Below the pieces are notes generated by a model. The model was not told where the DNA came from. It searched no databases and was given only the letters and a program-made list of their open reading frames with translations. The position numbers and the translations under genes are program-made. This document shows, piece after piece, positions 1 through 7,152 of a stretch of 16,065 nt of DNA (position 1 is the stretch's first letter; every line of letters begins with the position of its first letter). Source of the DNA: Modestobacter sp. (lineage in GTDB: Bacteria > Actinomycetota > Actinomycetes > Mycobacteriales > Geodermatophilaceae); assembly GCA_025965775.1 (NCBI GenBank), contig JAOPWG010000347.1, positions 1 to 16,065 on the forward strand. Direction: 5' to 3'.

Positions 1-60
1 GTGTCGAGCCGCGGGGTGTCGAGCCGCGGGGTGTCGAGCCGCGGGGTGTCGAGCCGCGGG
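1..60. repeat. 15-bp tandem repeat, four perfect copies
   Basis: The unit GTGTCGAGCCGCGGG occurs four times head to tail with no mismatch, starting at the first base of the window, so the array may extend to the left. Each unit contains the palindrome CCGCGG. The array lies 3' of the PilZ glycosyltransferase gene. It is a multiple of 3 and would read as a VSSRG repeat on the plus strand, but nothing supports it being coding. Role unknown. Confidence 0.85.
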
Positions 61-106
61 GCGTTGGGCCGCGCGGGGACTGAGCAGGCCGGACGGGGCG
101 TCAGCC

Positions 107-124
107 GGCGGAGCCGGGGCCGCC
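107..124 (-). terminator. possible weak hairpin after the glycosyltransferase stop
   Basis: GGCGG (107-111) and CCGCC (120-124) form a 5-bp GC stem with an 8-base loop immediately after the minus-strand stop codon at 126-128. There is no T tract. In a sequence this GC-rich such short dyads are common by chance, so this is only a candidate. The rest of 61-125 holds nothing recognised. Confidence 0.2.
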
Positions 125-125
125 C

Positions 126-2180
126 TCAGGCCGGCTGCAGGACCCGGTCGCTCGTGCGCGGGTCGGCCTCGACCGCGGGGGCCCACCGCAGCGCGCCCAC
201 GCCCATGGTCGTGGCCGACAGTGCGGCCAGCGCGCGCCAGTCCTTGTCCAGGAACTGCACCCGGTGGCGGTCGCCCTGACGGGACCGGACGGTGACGTGC
301 ATGATGATCGGCTCGGTCCGGTCGGGCACCCACATCGCCAGCAGCGTGTCCGCGCCCGCCGGCAGGCCCGCCGCGGTGTCCGGCAGGCGTACCTGGGCGC
401 CCCCCAGGGACACGTCCACGAGCGTGCCCGGCAGACCGTCCAGCGTGGCGGGGATCGCGACCGGGAAGCGGTGCCCCTCGCGGCGCTCCGAGCCGAACCG
501 GGTGCTGCGGATGCGCGCCATCGCCGCCCAGACGAACCCGACGGTCACCAGCAACCACAGGAACGGCACGAACATCGCGCCCCGGAGTTGCGCGTGGATG
601 GGTGCGAACCCGGCCAGGCTCAGCGCCGCATAACCCGCCGCGACGGTCAGCACGGCCGCCAGGGCGGCGAGCACCCGCGGGACGCGCGCCCGGGTCCGTG
701 CGCTACCCGTACGGCCCTTGGCCGTGACGGCGAAGACGCCCGTCCCCGGCCGGACCAGCGACAGCGTCGCGGCCAGGTTGGACGGCAGCCGGACCATGTC
801 GAACAGGAGCGAGAAGCCGGCCCGGGCAAACCCCCGGCACAGCAGCGAGATGCTCTTCTGCTGCAGCACGAACGAAGCGCCGGCGTAGAGCAGGAAGTCC
901 TGGGGCGAGGACGTCACCGGGAACAGGCCGGTGGTCAGCACGGCGACCGGCAGCAGAGCCAGCGCCAGGGTGCGCCAGGAGTCGAACCAGGCGGCGAGCG
1001 AGTAGGCGTAGCTGATCCGCTGCTGCCAGGTCAGCCCGGGGCCGGTGAGCGGGTTGTCGCTCCGGAGCACCTGCATGGCCCCGCGCCCCCACCGCAACCG
1101 CTGGGCGTAGAAGGCGTCCGGTCCGCCGGCGGCAAGCCCGCTGGCGAGGACCTGGTTGTGGTAGGCGGTGCGCCAGCCGGCCCGGTGCAGGCGCATCGTG
1201 GTGTGGAAGTCCTCGGTCAGGGACTCGGTCGCCACCCCGCCGACGCTGCGCAGGGCACTGACCCGGAGCACCGCGTTGGTACCGCACCAGAACGCCGCGC
1301 CCGCGTTGTGCTTGCCGGCCTGGATCACCCGATAGAACAGCGACTCCTCGTGCAGCGCCGACCCCGGGCCGATGTGTTCGAACGAGTCGGTGTTGTAGAA
1401 GTCCTGCGGCGTCTGGACGAGTGCAAGACGCGGGTTGCGGAAGTACGGCAGCGTGCGGGTCAGGAACTCCGGTTCGGGCACGTGGTCGGCGTCGAAGACG
1501 GCGATGAGGTCGGTCTCCACCATGGCGAGGGCGTGGTTGAGGTTGCCCGCCTTGGCATGCTCGTGCCGCGGTCGGGCGATGTAGCGCGCGCCGAGTGCGG
1601 CGGCCATCTCTGCCACCTCGGGCCGGCCTCCGTCGTCGAGCACCCAGGTCTCGTGCTCGCCGTCCATGGCCAGGACGGCGGCGACCGTGGGCAGCAGCAC
1701 CTCCAGCTGTTCGTTGTACGTGGCGATCAGGGCGGTGACGGACGGCGGGCGGCCGCTCCGTAGCGGCGCCCGCACGCGCGGCCGCTCGGGGGAGACGTCC
1801 CAGGTCGTGATGACGAAGAGCACCAGCGCGAGGAACCCGTGCAGCTCCAGGGCGAGGAAGGGGATGGCGATCCACAGGGCAGCGCCGGAGGGCATGGTCC
1901 ACCCGATCCGCCAGATCAGGTAGATCATCGTGGTCAGGACGGCGCCGAGCGCGACGACGTGCAGGTACAGCCTGCGCAGCGGGGTCTCCACCGGGGGCAG
2001 CTCCGCACCGGGACGCGGGCCGCGACGGACCGGCGGCGCCTGGGCCGCTGAAAGGGGCGCGGACCGGGGCGCGGAAAGGGGCGCGGAACGGGGCGCAGTG
2101 GTGACCCGACCGCCCGCCGACTCACCGCGGGGGGCGCGGTGTCGTCCCGCGGCCCGTGTCGCGCCATGTCGTTGCCCCAT
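126..2180 (-). CDS. BcsA-like family 2 glycosyltransferase with C-terminal PilZ domain
   Basis: Membrane processive glycosyltransferase, probably polymerising a beta-linked exopolysaccharide from a UDP-sugar on the inner face of the membrane. Numbering from the ATG at 2180 (684 aa): Ser/Ala/Pro-rich N-terminus, two transmembrane segments at about 70-125, GT2 core with DDG (182-184), DAD (230-232), TED (322-324) and QRLRW (360-364), then further membrane helices. A gating-loop-like FAVTAKG (483-489) matches the FxVTxK motif of BcsA. The PilZ domain keeps both c-di-GMP-binding signatures, RxxxR (567-571) and DxSxxG (589-594), so activation by c-di-GMP is expected. No BcsB-type partner lies alongside it here. 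The frame is open upstream to 2321, but that would run into the divergent methyltransferase gene. The Shine-Dalgarno site at 2180 is weak, and a GTG at 1991 with GGAG upstream is an alternative start. The sugar substrate cannot be told from sequence. Confidence 0.88.
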   Translation of the reverse strand: MGQRHGATRAAGRHRAPRGESAGGRVTTAPRSAPLSAPRSAPLSAAQAPPVRRGPRPGAELPPVETPLRRLYLHVVALGAVLTTMIYLIWRIGWTMPSGAALWIAIPFLALELHGFLALVLFVITTWDVSPERPRVRAPLRSGRPPSVTALIATYNEQLEVLLPTVAAVLAMDGEHETWVLDDGGRPEVAEMAAALGARYIARPRHEHAKAGNLNHALAMVETDLIAVFDADHVPEPEFLTRTLPYFRNPRLALVQTPQDFYNTDSFEHIGPGSALHEESLFYRVIQAGKHNAGAAFWCGTNAVLRVSALRSVGGVATESLTEDFHTTMRLHRAGWRTAYHNQVLASGLAAGGPDAFYAQRLRWGRGAMQVLRSDNPLTGPGLTWQQRISYAYSLAAWFDSWRTLALALLPVAVLTTGLFPVTSSPQDFLLYAGASFVLQQKSISLLCRGFARAGFSLLFDMVRLPSNLAATLSLVRPGTGVFAVTAKGRTGSARTRARVPRVLAALAAVLTVAAGYAALSLAGFAPIHAQLRGAMFVPFLWLLVTVGFVWAAMARIRSTRFGSERREGHRFPVAIPATLDGLPGTLVDVSLGGAQVRLPDTAAGLPAGADTLLAMWVPDRTEPIIMHVTVRSRQGDRHRVQFLDKDWRALAALSATTMGVGALRWAPAVEADPRTSDRVLQPA
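2052..2097. repeat. 12-bp in-frame tandem repeat in the glycosyltransferase N-terminus
   Basis: About 3.8 copies of a 12-bp unit (core GGGGCGCGGA followed by AA, CC or AC) encode a Ser-Ala-Pro-Leu/Arg repeat on the minus strand, in the cytoplasmic tail before the first membrane helix. Because the unit is a multiple of 3, copy-number change would alter tail length without a frameshift. It counts as coding only if translation starts at 2180 and not at 1991. Confidence 0.75.
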
Positions 2181-2260
2181 GGGTCTTCGATCGGCCTCGG
2201 CGGCGGGGTCTTGACGGCTGGGACCGGCGGGCTCCCCCTCTCGGGGGGTGTGGCGACGGC

Positions 2261-2275
2261 AATACTCGACGCCGA
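2261..2275 (+). promoter_or_regulatory. candidate -10 element for leaderless methyltransferase mRNA
   Basis: AATACT (2261-2266) matches TATAAT at 4 of 6 positions and ends 8 bases before the ATG at 2275, which would place the transcript start at or next to the start codon. No convincing Shine-Dalgarno sequence precedes this ATG, which fits a leaderless message, common in actinobacteria. No clear -35 box is visible. The remaining spacer (2181-2260) has only a short C5/G5 hairpin at 2234-2247. Confidence 0.25.
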
Positions 2276-2898
2276 TGACCGCCGACCTGCTATCCGCTGC
2301 CGCCGCCGCACCCGGCTTCATGCCGCCCGAGGAGGGCCGTGCGCTCTACGAGGCCGCCCGGGTGGTGACCGTGCGCGGTCCGCTGCTCGAAGTGGGCAGC
2401 TGGATGGGCAGGTCCGCGCTGTACCTGGCCGCCGCGGCCCGCGAGACCGGCCGGCAGGTCGTCACCGTCGACCACCATCGTGGCTCGGAGGAGCACCAGC
2501 CCGGCTGGGAGTACCACGACCCCGGGCTGGTCGACCCGCTCGTGGGGCTGGTCGACACCCTGCCCCGGTTCCGGCGGACCATCGCCGAGGCCGGCGCCGA
2601 GGACGTCGTCATCGCCGTGGTCACCCGGTCGGAGGTGCTCGCGCCGCTGTGGACGACGCCGCTGGCGCTGCTGTTCCTCGACGGCAGCCACACCGAGGAG
2701 TCCGCCCGGCGCGACCAGGACGCCTGGGTCGCCAAGATCGCTCTCGGCGGCACCCTCGCCATCCACGACGTCTTCCCCGATCCGGCCGACGGCGGGCAGG
2801 CGCCGTTCGGCGTTTACACCAGGGTGCTGGCCTCCGGGAAGTTCGCCGAGCTGCCCGGCACGGGGTCCCTGCGGCTGTTGCGCCGCACGTCGTCCTGA
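2275..2898 (+). CDS. class I SAM-dependent methyltransferase (Methyltransf_24 type)
   Basis: Small (207 aa) cytoplasmic Rossmann-fold methyltransferase. The SAM-binding motif I is LLEVGSWMGRSALYL (about 37-51), followed at the end of strand 2 by an acidic VTVDHH (about 63-68) that would hold the SAM ribose. Further on, LLFLDGSHTEE (about 137-147) and an Ala-Ile-His-Asp-Val stretch are typical of the Methyltransf_24 family, whose members often act on sugars or small metabolites. The substrate is not predictable. The ATG at 2275 is preferred over an in-frame GTG at 2248, which sits directly against a G run with no spacing. The gene stands alone, divergent from the PilZ glycosyltransferase, so a shared polysaccharide role is possible but unsupported. 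Confidence 0.8.
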   Translation: MTADLLSAAAAAPGFMPPEEGRALYEAARVVTVRGPLLEVGSWMGRSALYLAAAARETGRQVVTVDHHRGSEEHQPGWEYHDPGLVDPLVGLVDTLPRFRRTIAEAGAEDVVIAVVTRSEVLAPLWTTPLALLFLDGSHTEESARRDQDAWVAKIALGGTLAIHDVFPDPADGGQAPFGVYTRVLASGKFAELPGTGSLRLLRRTSS

Positions 2899-2908
2899 CC
2901 CGAGGTTG

Positions 2909-2945
2909 GCAGCCGACCGGCCCACGCGGCGCTGATACCGGCTGC
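2909..2945 (+). terminator. possible stem-loop after the methyltransferase
   Basis: GCAGCCG (2909-2915) and CGGCTGC (2939-2945) are a perfect 7-bp inverted repeat with a 23-base loop, starting 10 bases after the methyltransferase stop. The loop is long and no T run follows. It could be a weak terminator separating this gene from the DksA-like/peptidase pair. Confidence 0.25.
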
Positions 2946-2975
2946 GGCCGATGACGGGCGGGGGAGGATGGGCCG

Positions 2976-3332
2976 GTGACGTCTGGAGCACCGCCCGAGC
3001 TGGCCCGCGTCCGGGCCGACACCCTCGCCCAGATCGACGCGCTCAGCCGGGAGTTCGACGAGGTCGTGGCGGCGTCGAAGTCCTCCAACGCCGACGACGA
3101 GCACGACCCGGAGGGCGCCACCATCGCCTTCGAGCGCCAGCAGGTGGCCGCGCTGCTGGCCCAGGCGCGGGCCCGGCTGGCCGACGTCGACGCGGCACTG
3201 GCCCAGTCTCTCGCCGGCGACTACGGCCGCTGCGTCCAGTGCGGCCGGCCGATCGCGCCCGAGCGCCTGGCCGCCCGACCGCAGGCGCGTACCTGCATCG
3301 AGTGTGCGGCGGGTCCCGGACAGCGCCGGTGA
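2976..3332 (+). CDS. DksA/TraR family C4 zinc-finger protein
   Basis: Small (118 aa) protein with a long charged helical N-terminus (about 8-75, coiled-coil-like) and a C-terminal four-cysteine zinc finger: CVQC (86-89) and CIEC (107-110). This layout matches actinobacterial TraR/DksA-type proteins, relatives of the RNA polymerase secondary-channel factor DksA. Whether this one acts on RNA polymerase is not shown; the tip acidic pair typical of DksA is not obvious apart from an Asp/Glu-rich stretch at 40-46. The GTG at 2976 is chosen because GGGGAGG lies a few bases upstream (2961-2967). The stop codon overlaps the next gene's start (GTGA), indicating translational coupling. Confidence 0.8.
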   Translation: MTSGAPPELARVRADTLAQIDALSREFDEVVAASKSSNADDEHDPEGATIAFERQQVAALLAQARARLADVDAALAQSLAGDYGRCVQCGRPIAPERLAARPQARTCIECAAGPGQRR

Positions 3333-4296
3333 CCGCCCTGTACCCGCCGGTCGAGCCGTACGAGACCGGGATGCAGGACGTCGGCGACGGCCACTGGCTG
3401 TACTGGGAGGTCTGCGGCAACCCCGACGGGAAACCCGCCGTCATGCTGCACGGCGGTCCCGGCTCGGGCTGCACCTCGGGCATGCGCCGCGCCTTCGACC
3501 CGGAGCGGTACCGGGTGGTGCTGTTCGACCAGCGCAACAGCGGCCGCAGCACCCCTTACGCCGGCGACCCTGAGGTCGACCTGTCGGCCAACACCACCCC
3601 GCAGCTGGTCGCCGACATCGAACGGCTGCGCGAGCACCTGGGCATCGACCGGTGGCTGGTCTGGGGTGACTCGTGGGGCGTGACCCTGGCGTTCGCCTAC
3701 GCCGAGGCGTTCCCCGAGCGGGTCACCGAGATGGTGCTGGGCGCGATCACGAACGGCGACCGGCGGGAGACCGACTGGATCACCCGGGACATGGGCCGGG
3801 TGTTCCCCCGCGAGTGGGCGCGGTTCCGCGACGGGGTTCCCCCGGCCGACCGGGATGGCGACCTGTCCGCGGCCTACGCCCGGCTGCTGCACGACCCCGA
3901 TGCGGCGGTGCGGGCGAGGGCCGCGCAGGACTGGTGCGACTGGGAGGACGTGCACGTCTCCCTGGCGCCGGACGCCGCGCCGTACCTGTGGGTTGCCCCC
4001 CGGCGTTCCAGCTCGCGTTCGCCCGGATCGTCACCCACTACTGGTCCCACGGCTGCTTCCTCGAGCCGGGTCAGCTGCTGCGCGACGCCGGCCGGCTGGC
4101 CGCGATCCCCGGGGTGATGGTGCACGGGCGCTACGACGTCAGCGGGCCGTTGGACACCGCCTGGCGCATGCACCGGGCGTGGCCGGGCAGCGAGCTGGTC
4201 GTGATCGGCGACGCCGGCCACTCCAGCGGCAGCATGGGCCCGGCGCTGACCGCGGCGATCGAGCGGTTCGCCGACCGCTGGTCAGCGCCCCACTGA
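3329..4296 (+). pseudogene. pip: proline iminopeptidase (alpha/beta hydrolase, S33), apparent 1-base frameshift
   Basis: Cytoplasmic peptidase family that releases N-terminal proline. Reading from the GTG at 3329, the first frame gives HGGPG (41-45, oxyanion loop), the nucleophile elbow GDSWG with Ser115, and family-typical sequence to about 3995. From about 4000 homology continues only in the frame one base back: PAFQLAFARIVTHYWSHG, then catalytic Asp in GRYDVSG (codon at 4135) and catalytic His in GDAGHSS (codon at 4219), to a stop at 4294-4296. Left uncorrected, the first frame ends at 4117 without Asp or His, so the product would be inactive. Restoring one base in the C6 run near 3996-4001 gives 322 aa, the normal family length. 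This is either a real inactivating deletion or a homopolymer sequencing error. The start overlaps the DksA-like stop by 4 bp; the end overlaps the convergent metallopeptidase by 15 bp. Confidence 0.85.
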
Positions 4297-5700
4297 CGGG
4301 AGCGCGCCGACCTGGCGGAGCACGGCCAGCGCCGCGGGCAGGTCGGCGAAGGCCGCCGTCACGGCCTGCGGCGTCGCGACCGAGTACGCGTTACGGCGCA
4401 GGTACTCGCGCAACGCGGCGTCGAAGGCGTCCGCGCCAGCACGCTTCCGGGCCTGGATGAGGGCCGCGGCGCCGACGTTGTAGACGGTGTCGTAGTAGGT
4501 GGTGCTGGGTCGCCGGAACTGGGTCCAGTACGTCATGGGCTTCCCGACGTCGCGTCGTTCCTCGGCGGGGATGTCGGCGTAGGCGGGGGTGTCCCCGCCG
4601 GCGGTCACCAGTTGGGCGTACGTCGCGAACGACTCGTCGAGCCACGGGTCCCGACCCTGGTCGTTGCCGACCAGGCCGTAGAACCACATGTGGGCCAGCT
4701 CGTGGGCCACCAGCGGGCGCCGCGCGTCCGGGTCCACCGCGCCGAACTGGACGGCGCCGGGGAACTCGATGCCGCTGGACTGGCTGGGCACGACCGTCAC
4801 CCACAGGTCCCGGTAGGGGAAGGGGCCGAGCAGGCGGACCAGCGCCTTCTGGGACACCCCGACCTCGGTGGTCCACGCCCCGAGGTCCGTGCCCGTCCCC
4901 TGCGCCGCCGCCACGTGCACGTGGACGCCGTCGATGGTGCGGTCGACGACGTCGAGCTGCCCGACGGTCACGGTGACGTCCCGGACGGCGGAGGCGGTGA
5001 ACTGGTGGACCGTCGTGCCGGCGTCGGCACCCTGCCGCGTGCCCGCTGCGGTCCCGGTGCCCATGACCTGGTACTTCGAGGGCGCGGTGACCTCCAGCGA
5101 CGCGAGCTGGAAGTCCTCGCTCACGGCCATCTCGCCGTTCACCGGCACGGCAGGATCGCGCTGCCAGCCCTGCCCGCGTTCCCAGGCCAGCAGCGGGAAG
5201 GCGGTGCCGAACCAGGCGATCTGGTCCGACGAGGAGGTCCCGACCCGTTCGTCGACGTCCTCGCCCAGCTTCAGCGTGAAGTCCAGGACGACGGTGATGT
5301 GCTGACCGGGCCGAGCGCACCCGGCCAGTGGGATCTGCAGCAACGTGCCGGCCGGCGCGTTGCCCGGGGCGCCGGCGGCGGCGTCCTGCGCCACCGCGTC
5401 CGCCCCGTCCACCGTCACCCGGTCCACGACCAGCGAACTGCCGGCCTGCGAGGTCTTCGGCTTGTTCGGCCAGGCCCGGAAGACCAGCTCGCAGGTCGCC
5501 AGGTCGGGGGTGAAGACGACGCGTTCCCGACCGCTCGCCGAGTGGAGGTCCGGAGCGACGTCGAAACCCAGGGACACCACCGGCCGGTCGGCCCAGGGGG
5601 ACGGGAAGGGCTGCGTCTTCCCGGCGCTGCACGCATCGCAGACGAGGACGAGCACGAGGCTCAGCAGGACGGCCAGTCCGACTCGGGGACGCGTGGGCAT
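4282..5700 (-). CDS. secreted M1-type zinc metallopeptidase
   Basis: Exported gluzincin peptidase of 472 aa, shorter than full aminopeptidase N and lacking its large C-terminal helical domain. The start is ATG 5700, preceded by GGGGGAGAGG; the frame stays open far upstream but without support. N-terminus: charged start, hydrophobic core (8-20), then CDAC (21-24), a poor lipobox, so signal peptide rather than certain lipoprotein. Catalytic motif HELAH (333-337) with Glu356 gives the HExxH-x18-E zinc site of M1; the upstream SSGIEFPGAV resembles the GxMEN/GGMEYP substrate loop, and VYNVGAAAL carries the expected catalytic-region Tyr. It probably trims peptides outside the cell. Its 3' end overlaps the convergent iminopeptidase gene. 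It lies about 3.5 kb from the Pls-like synthetase gene, so a role in degrading that product is possible but is inference only. Confidence 0.88.
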   Translation of the reverse strand: MPTRPRVGLAVLLSLVLVLVCDACSAGKTQPFPSPWADRPVVSLGFDVAPDLHSASGRERVVFTPDLATCELVFRAWPNKPKTSQAGSSLVVDRVTVDGADAVAQDAAAGAPGNAPAGTLLQIPLAGCARPGQHITVVLDFTLKLGEDVDERVGTSSSDQIAWFGTAFPLLAWERGQGWQRDPAVPVNGEMAVSEDFQLASLEVTAPSKYQVMGTGTAAGTRQGADAGTTVHQFTASAVRDVTVTVGQLDVVDRTIDGVHVHVAAAQGTGTDLGAWTTEVGVSQKALVRLLGPFPYRDLWVTVVPSQSSGIEFPGAVQFGAVDPDARRPLVAHELAHMWFYGLVGNDQGRDPWLDESFATYAQLVTAGGDTPAYADIPAEERRDVGKPMTYWTQFRRPSTTYYDTVYNVGAAALIQARKRAGADAFDAALREYLRRNAYSVATPQAVTAAFADLPAALAVLRQVGALPSVGR

Positions 5701-5780
5701 TCCGACCTCTCCCCCGTGTGACGTGCCGGTCCGGCTCTGATGTGGGCATTCTGCCTCGCGGCGGCCCGCGGCGGCCCGGA

Positions 5781-5819
5781 TCCGGATGGGTCCACAGGGG
5801 ATCTGGACGGATCCACAGG
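5781..5819. repeat. 21-bp-spaced direct repeat in a divergent spacer
   Basis: TCCGGATGGGTCCACAGG (5781-5798) and TCTGGACGGATCCACAGG (5802-5819) match at 15 of 18 positions and are exactly 21 bp apart, two helical turns. They lie between the divergent metallopeptidase and alpha/beta hydrolase genes, where an operator would be expected. No known binding site is recognised in them. Confidence 0.5.
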
Positions 5820-5922
5820 AACGGAGGACCGGGTGGCCCGCCGGCGGCGACGCCGCGCCCCATGGGGCGGCTGGGGTGGGCGGGACGAATGGGCGAACTG
5901 TGACCTTTCCGTGATCTATTCG

Positions 5923-5950
5923 TTGCCCAAAGTGCGTGTAAGCATAGATG
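5923..5950 (+). promoter_or_regulatory. candidate promoter for the alpha/beta hydrolase gene
   Basis: The stretch 5900-5950 is distinctly less GC-rich than its surroundings. TTGCCC (5923-5928) and TAGATG (5945-5950) are separated by 16 bp and could serve as -35 and -10 boxes, about 60 bp before the chosen start. The matches to consensus are partial, so this is a weak call. Apart from this and the direct repeat at 5781-5819, the 308-bp spacer 5701-6008 shows nothing else. Confidence 0.25.
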
Positions 5951-6008
5951 GGACCGGTCCGTATCCGACTCGCCACAGTGCGTGCCGGACCACTGGAGGC
6001 CCTTTCCT

Positions 6009-7103
6009 GTGATTCTGTGCTCTTCCCGGGGGAGCCGTGGCGTGCGCGTCCTTGCCGTTGCTGCTCTTCTCTCGATGACCGCCGCCTGCGGGCCGGGCAC
6101 TCTGGGCGCCGGTGATGCCGCCCCGGCAGCCCTGGACCACAGCGCCCCGGCCGCCGACCGGGGCACCCGCGCCGACCCGAGTGCTCCGGCGAGCACGGTG
6201 GCTCCGACCACCGCCCCGGCCACCGCTCCACCGGCAGTTCCGGTGGCACCCGGCGCGGAGACCACCAGCCTCCCCGGTGCGTCGACCACCGCGACGCAGG
6301 TACCGGCCGGCAGTGACTCCGGGCGGGGCACGGCCGCGGGATCCGGGGGTCGTCCGGCCGGGTCGTCCACGGCGGCCCCGTCACGCCCCACGGCGGCACC
6401 GGCGGGTCCGCTGACCAACCGCATCGCGTCCTTCTCCGCCGCGGGCAACAGCGCCGACTACCGGGTGTTCGCCGAGGGCATCGACACCTCGAAGCCCGTC
6501 GGTCTGCTGGTCTACGCGGACGGCACGGGTGAGTACGGCCTGGAGAACCCGACCAGCTCCTATGCGATCGGAGGGTCCGGCGGGCTCGCGGCCGTCGCCC
6601 GTGCGCACAACATGGTGCTCGCGACGCCGTTCAGTCCCAACCGGTCGTGCAAGTGCTGGGAGCAGGGCGATGCGACGGGGTACGCCAACTACCTGGCCGC
6701 GCTGATCTCCCAACTCAAGGGCCAGTACGGCGCCGGCCAGCTCTGGTTCGCCGGTTACTCCTCTGGTGCACAGGCCGCGACCCGGTTCCTGTTCCCGGCC
6801 CACCACGAGCTGTGGTCCGGCGGCGGGGGCGTGATCGCCATCGGCGGCGGGGGCGCGCCGGCCGGCACGTCGGCGTCCATCCCGGCCCAGGTCAAGACCA
6901 ACATCGTCCTGCGCTGGGACACCGGCGCGCTGGACACCGGGTCCGGTGGCGGGTTCAACGCCCTGTCCGGACCGTACGGGACTCAGGTGGGTCAGCGGTG
7001 GTACGCCGACCAGGGGTTCAACACGCAGCTCGTCACCCCGGCCGGCGTCGGCCACGACCGGTCGGGGGAGTTCGGCAGGATCGTCGCCGGGTTCCTCGGC
7101 TGA
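6009..7103 (+). CDS. exported alpha/beta hydrolase (probable lipoprotein) with long disordered linker
   Basis: Numbering from GTG 6009 (364 aa): basic N-terminus, hydrophobic stretch and a lipobox-like TAAC with Cys27, suggesting an anchored extracellular protein. Residues about 30-135 are a low-complexity Ala/Pro/Thr/Ser/Gly linker. The hydrolase domain runs from about 140 to the end, with nucleophile elbow GYSSG (Ser251), candidate acid Asp304 in LRWDTG, and His349 in GVGHD. It resembles the esterase/PHB-depolymerase-like fold; substrate unknown. The 6009 start has GGAGG 9 bases upstream; GTG 6042 (also with a purine-rich site, and giving a compact signal peptide) and GTG 5982 (no such site) are alternatives. 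It is divergent from the metallopeptidase and convergent with the BPL_N-like gene, so it is probably monocistronic. Confidence 0.78.
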   Translation: MILCSSRGSRGVRVLAVAALLSMTAACGPGTLGAGDAAPAALDHSAPAADRGTRADPSAPASTVAPTTAPATAPPAVPVAPGAETTSLPGASTTATQVPAGSDSGRGTAAGSGGRPAGSSTAAPSRPTAAPAGPLTNRIASFSAAGNSADYRVFAEGIDTSKPVGLLVYADGTGEYGLENPTSSYAIGGSGGLAAVARAHNMVLATPFSPNRSCKCWEQGDATGYANYLAALISQLKGQYGAGQLWFAGYSSGAQAATRFLFPAHHELWSGGGGVIAIGGGGAPAGTSASIPAQVKTNIVLRWDTGALDTGSGGGFNALSGPYGTQVGQRWYADQGFNTQLVTPAGVGHDRSGEFGRIVAGFLG

Positions 7104-7122
7104 CTCCGGACGGGTCCTCCGA

Positions 7123-7150
7123 CGGGTGCCGGGTCCATCGGCCGCACCCG
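7123..7150. terminator. inverted repeat between convergent genes
   Basis: CGGGTGC (7123-7129) and GCACCCG (7144-7150) form a perfect 7-bp stem with a 14-base loop. It sits entirely in the 49-bp gap between the convergent hydrolase and amidotransferase-like genes, so it could act as a bidirectional terminator. No U tract is visible on either strand. Confidence 0.45.
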
Positions 7151-7152
7151 GG

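Noticed and set aside
1..60. CRISPR array
   Set aside because: Units abut without spacers and are only 15 bp long.
264..1763. Long plus-strand reading frame (499 codons)
   Set aside because: It is antisense to the PilZ glycosyltransferase, is rich in Arg/Gly/His/Gln with no domain signature, and is a typical shadow frame of high-GC coding DNA.
5701..6399. N-terminal extension of the M1-type peptidase
   Set aside because: It overlaps the divergent hydrolase gene and would bury the signal peptide; ATG 5700 has a strong Shine-Dalgarno sequence.
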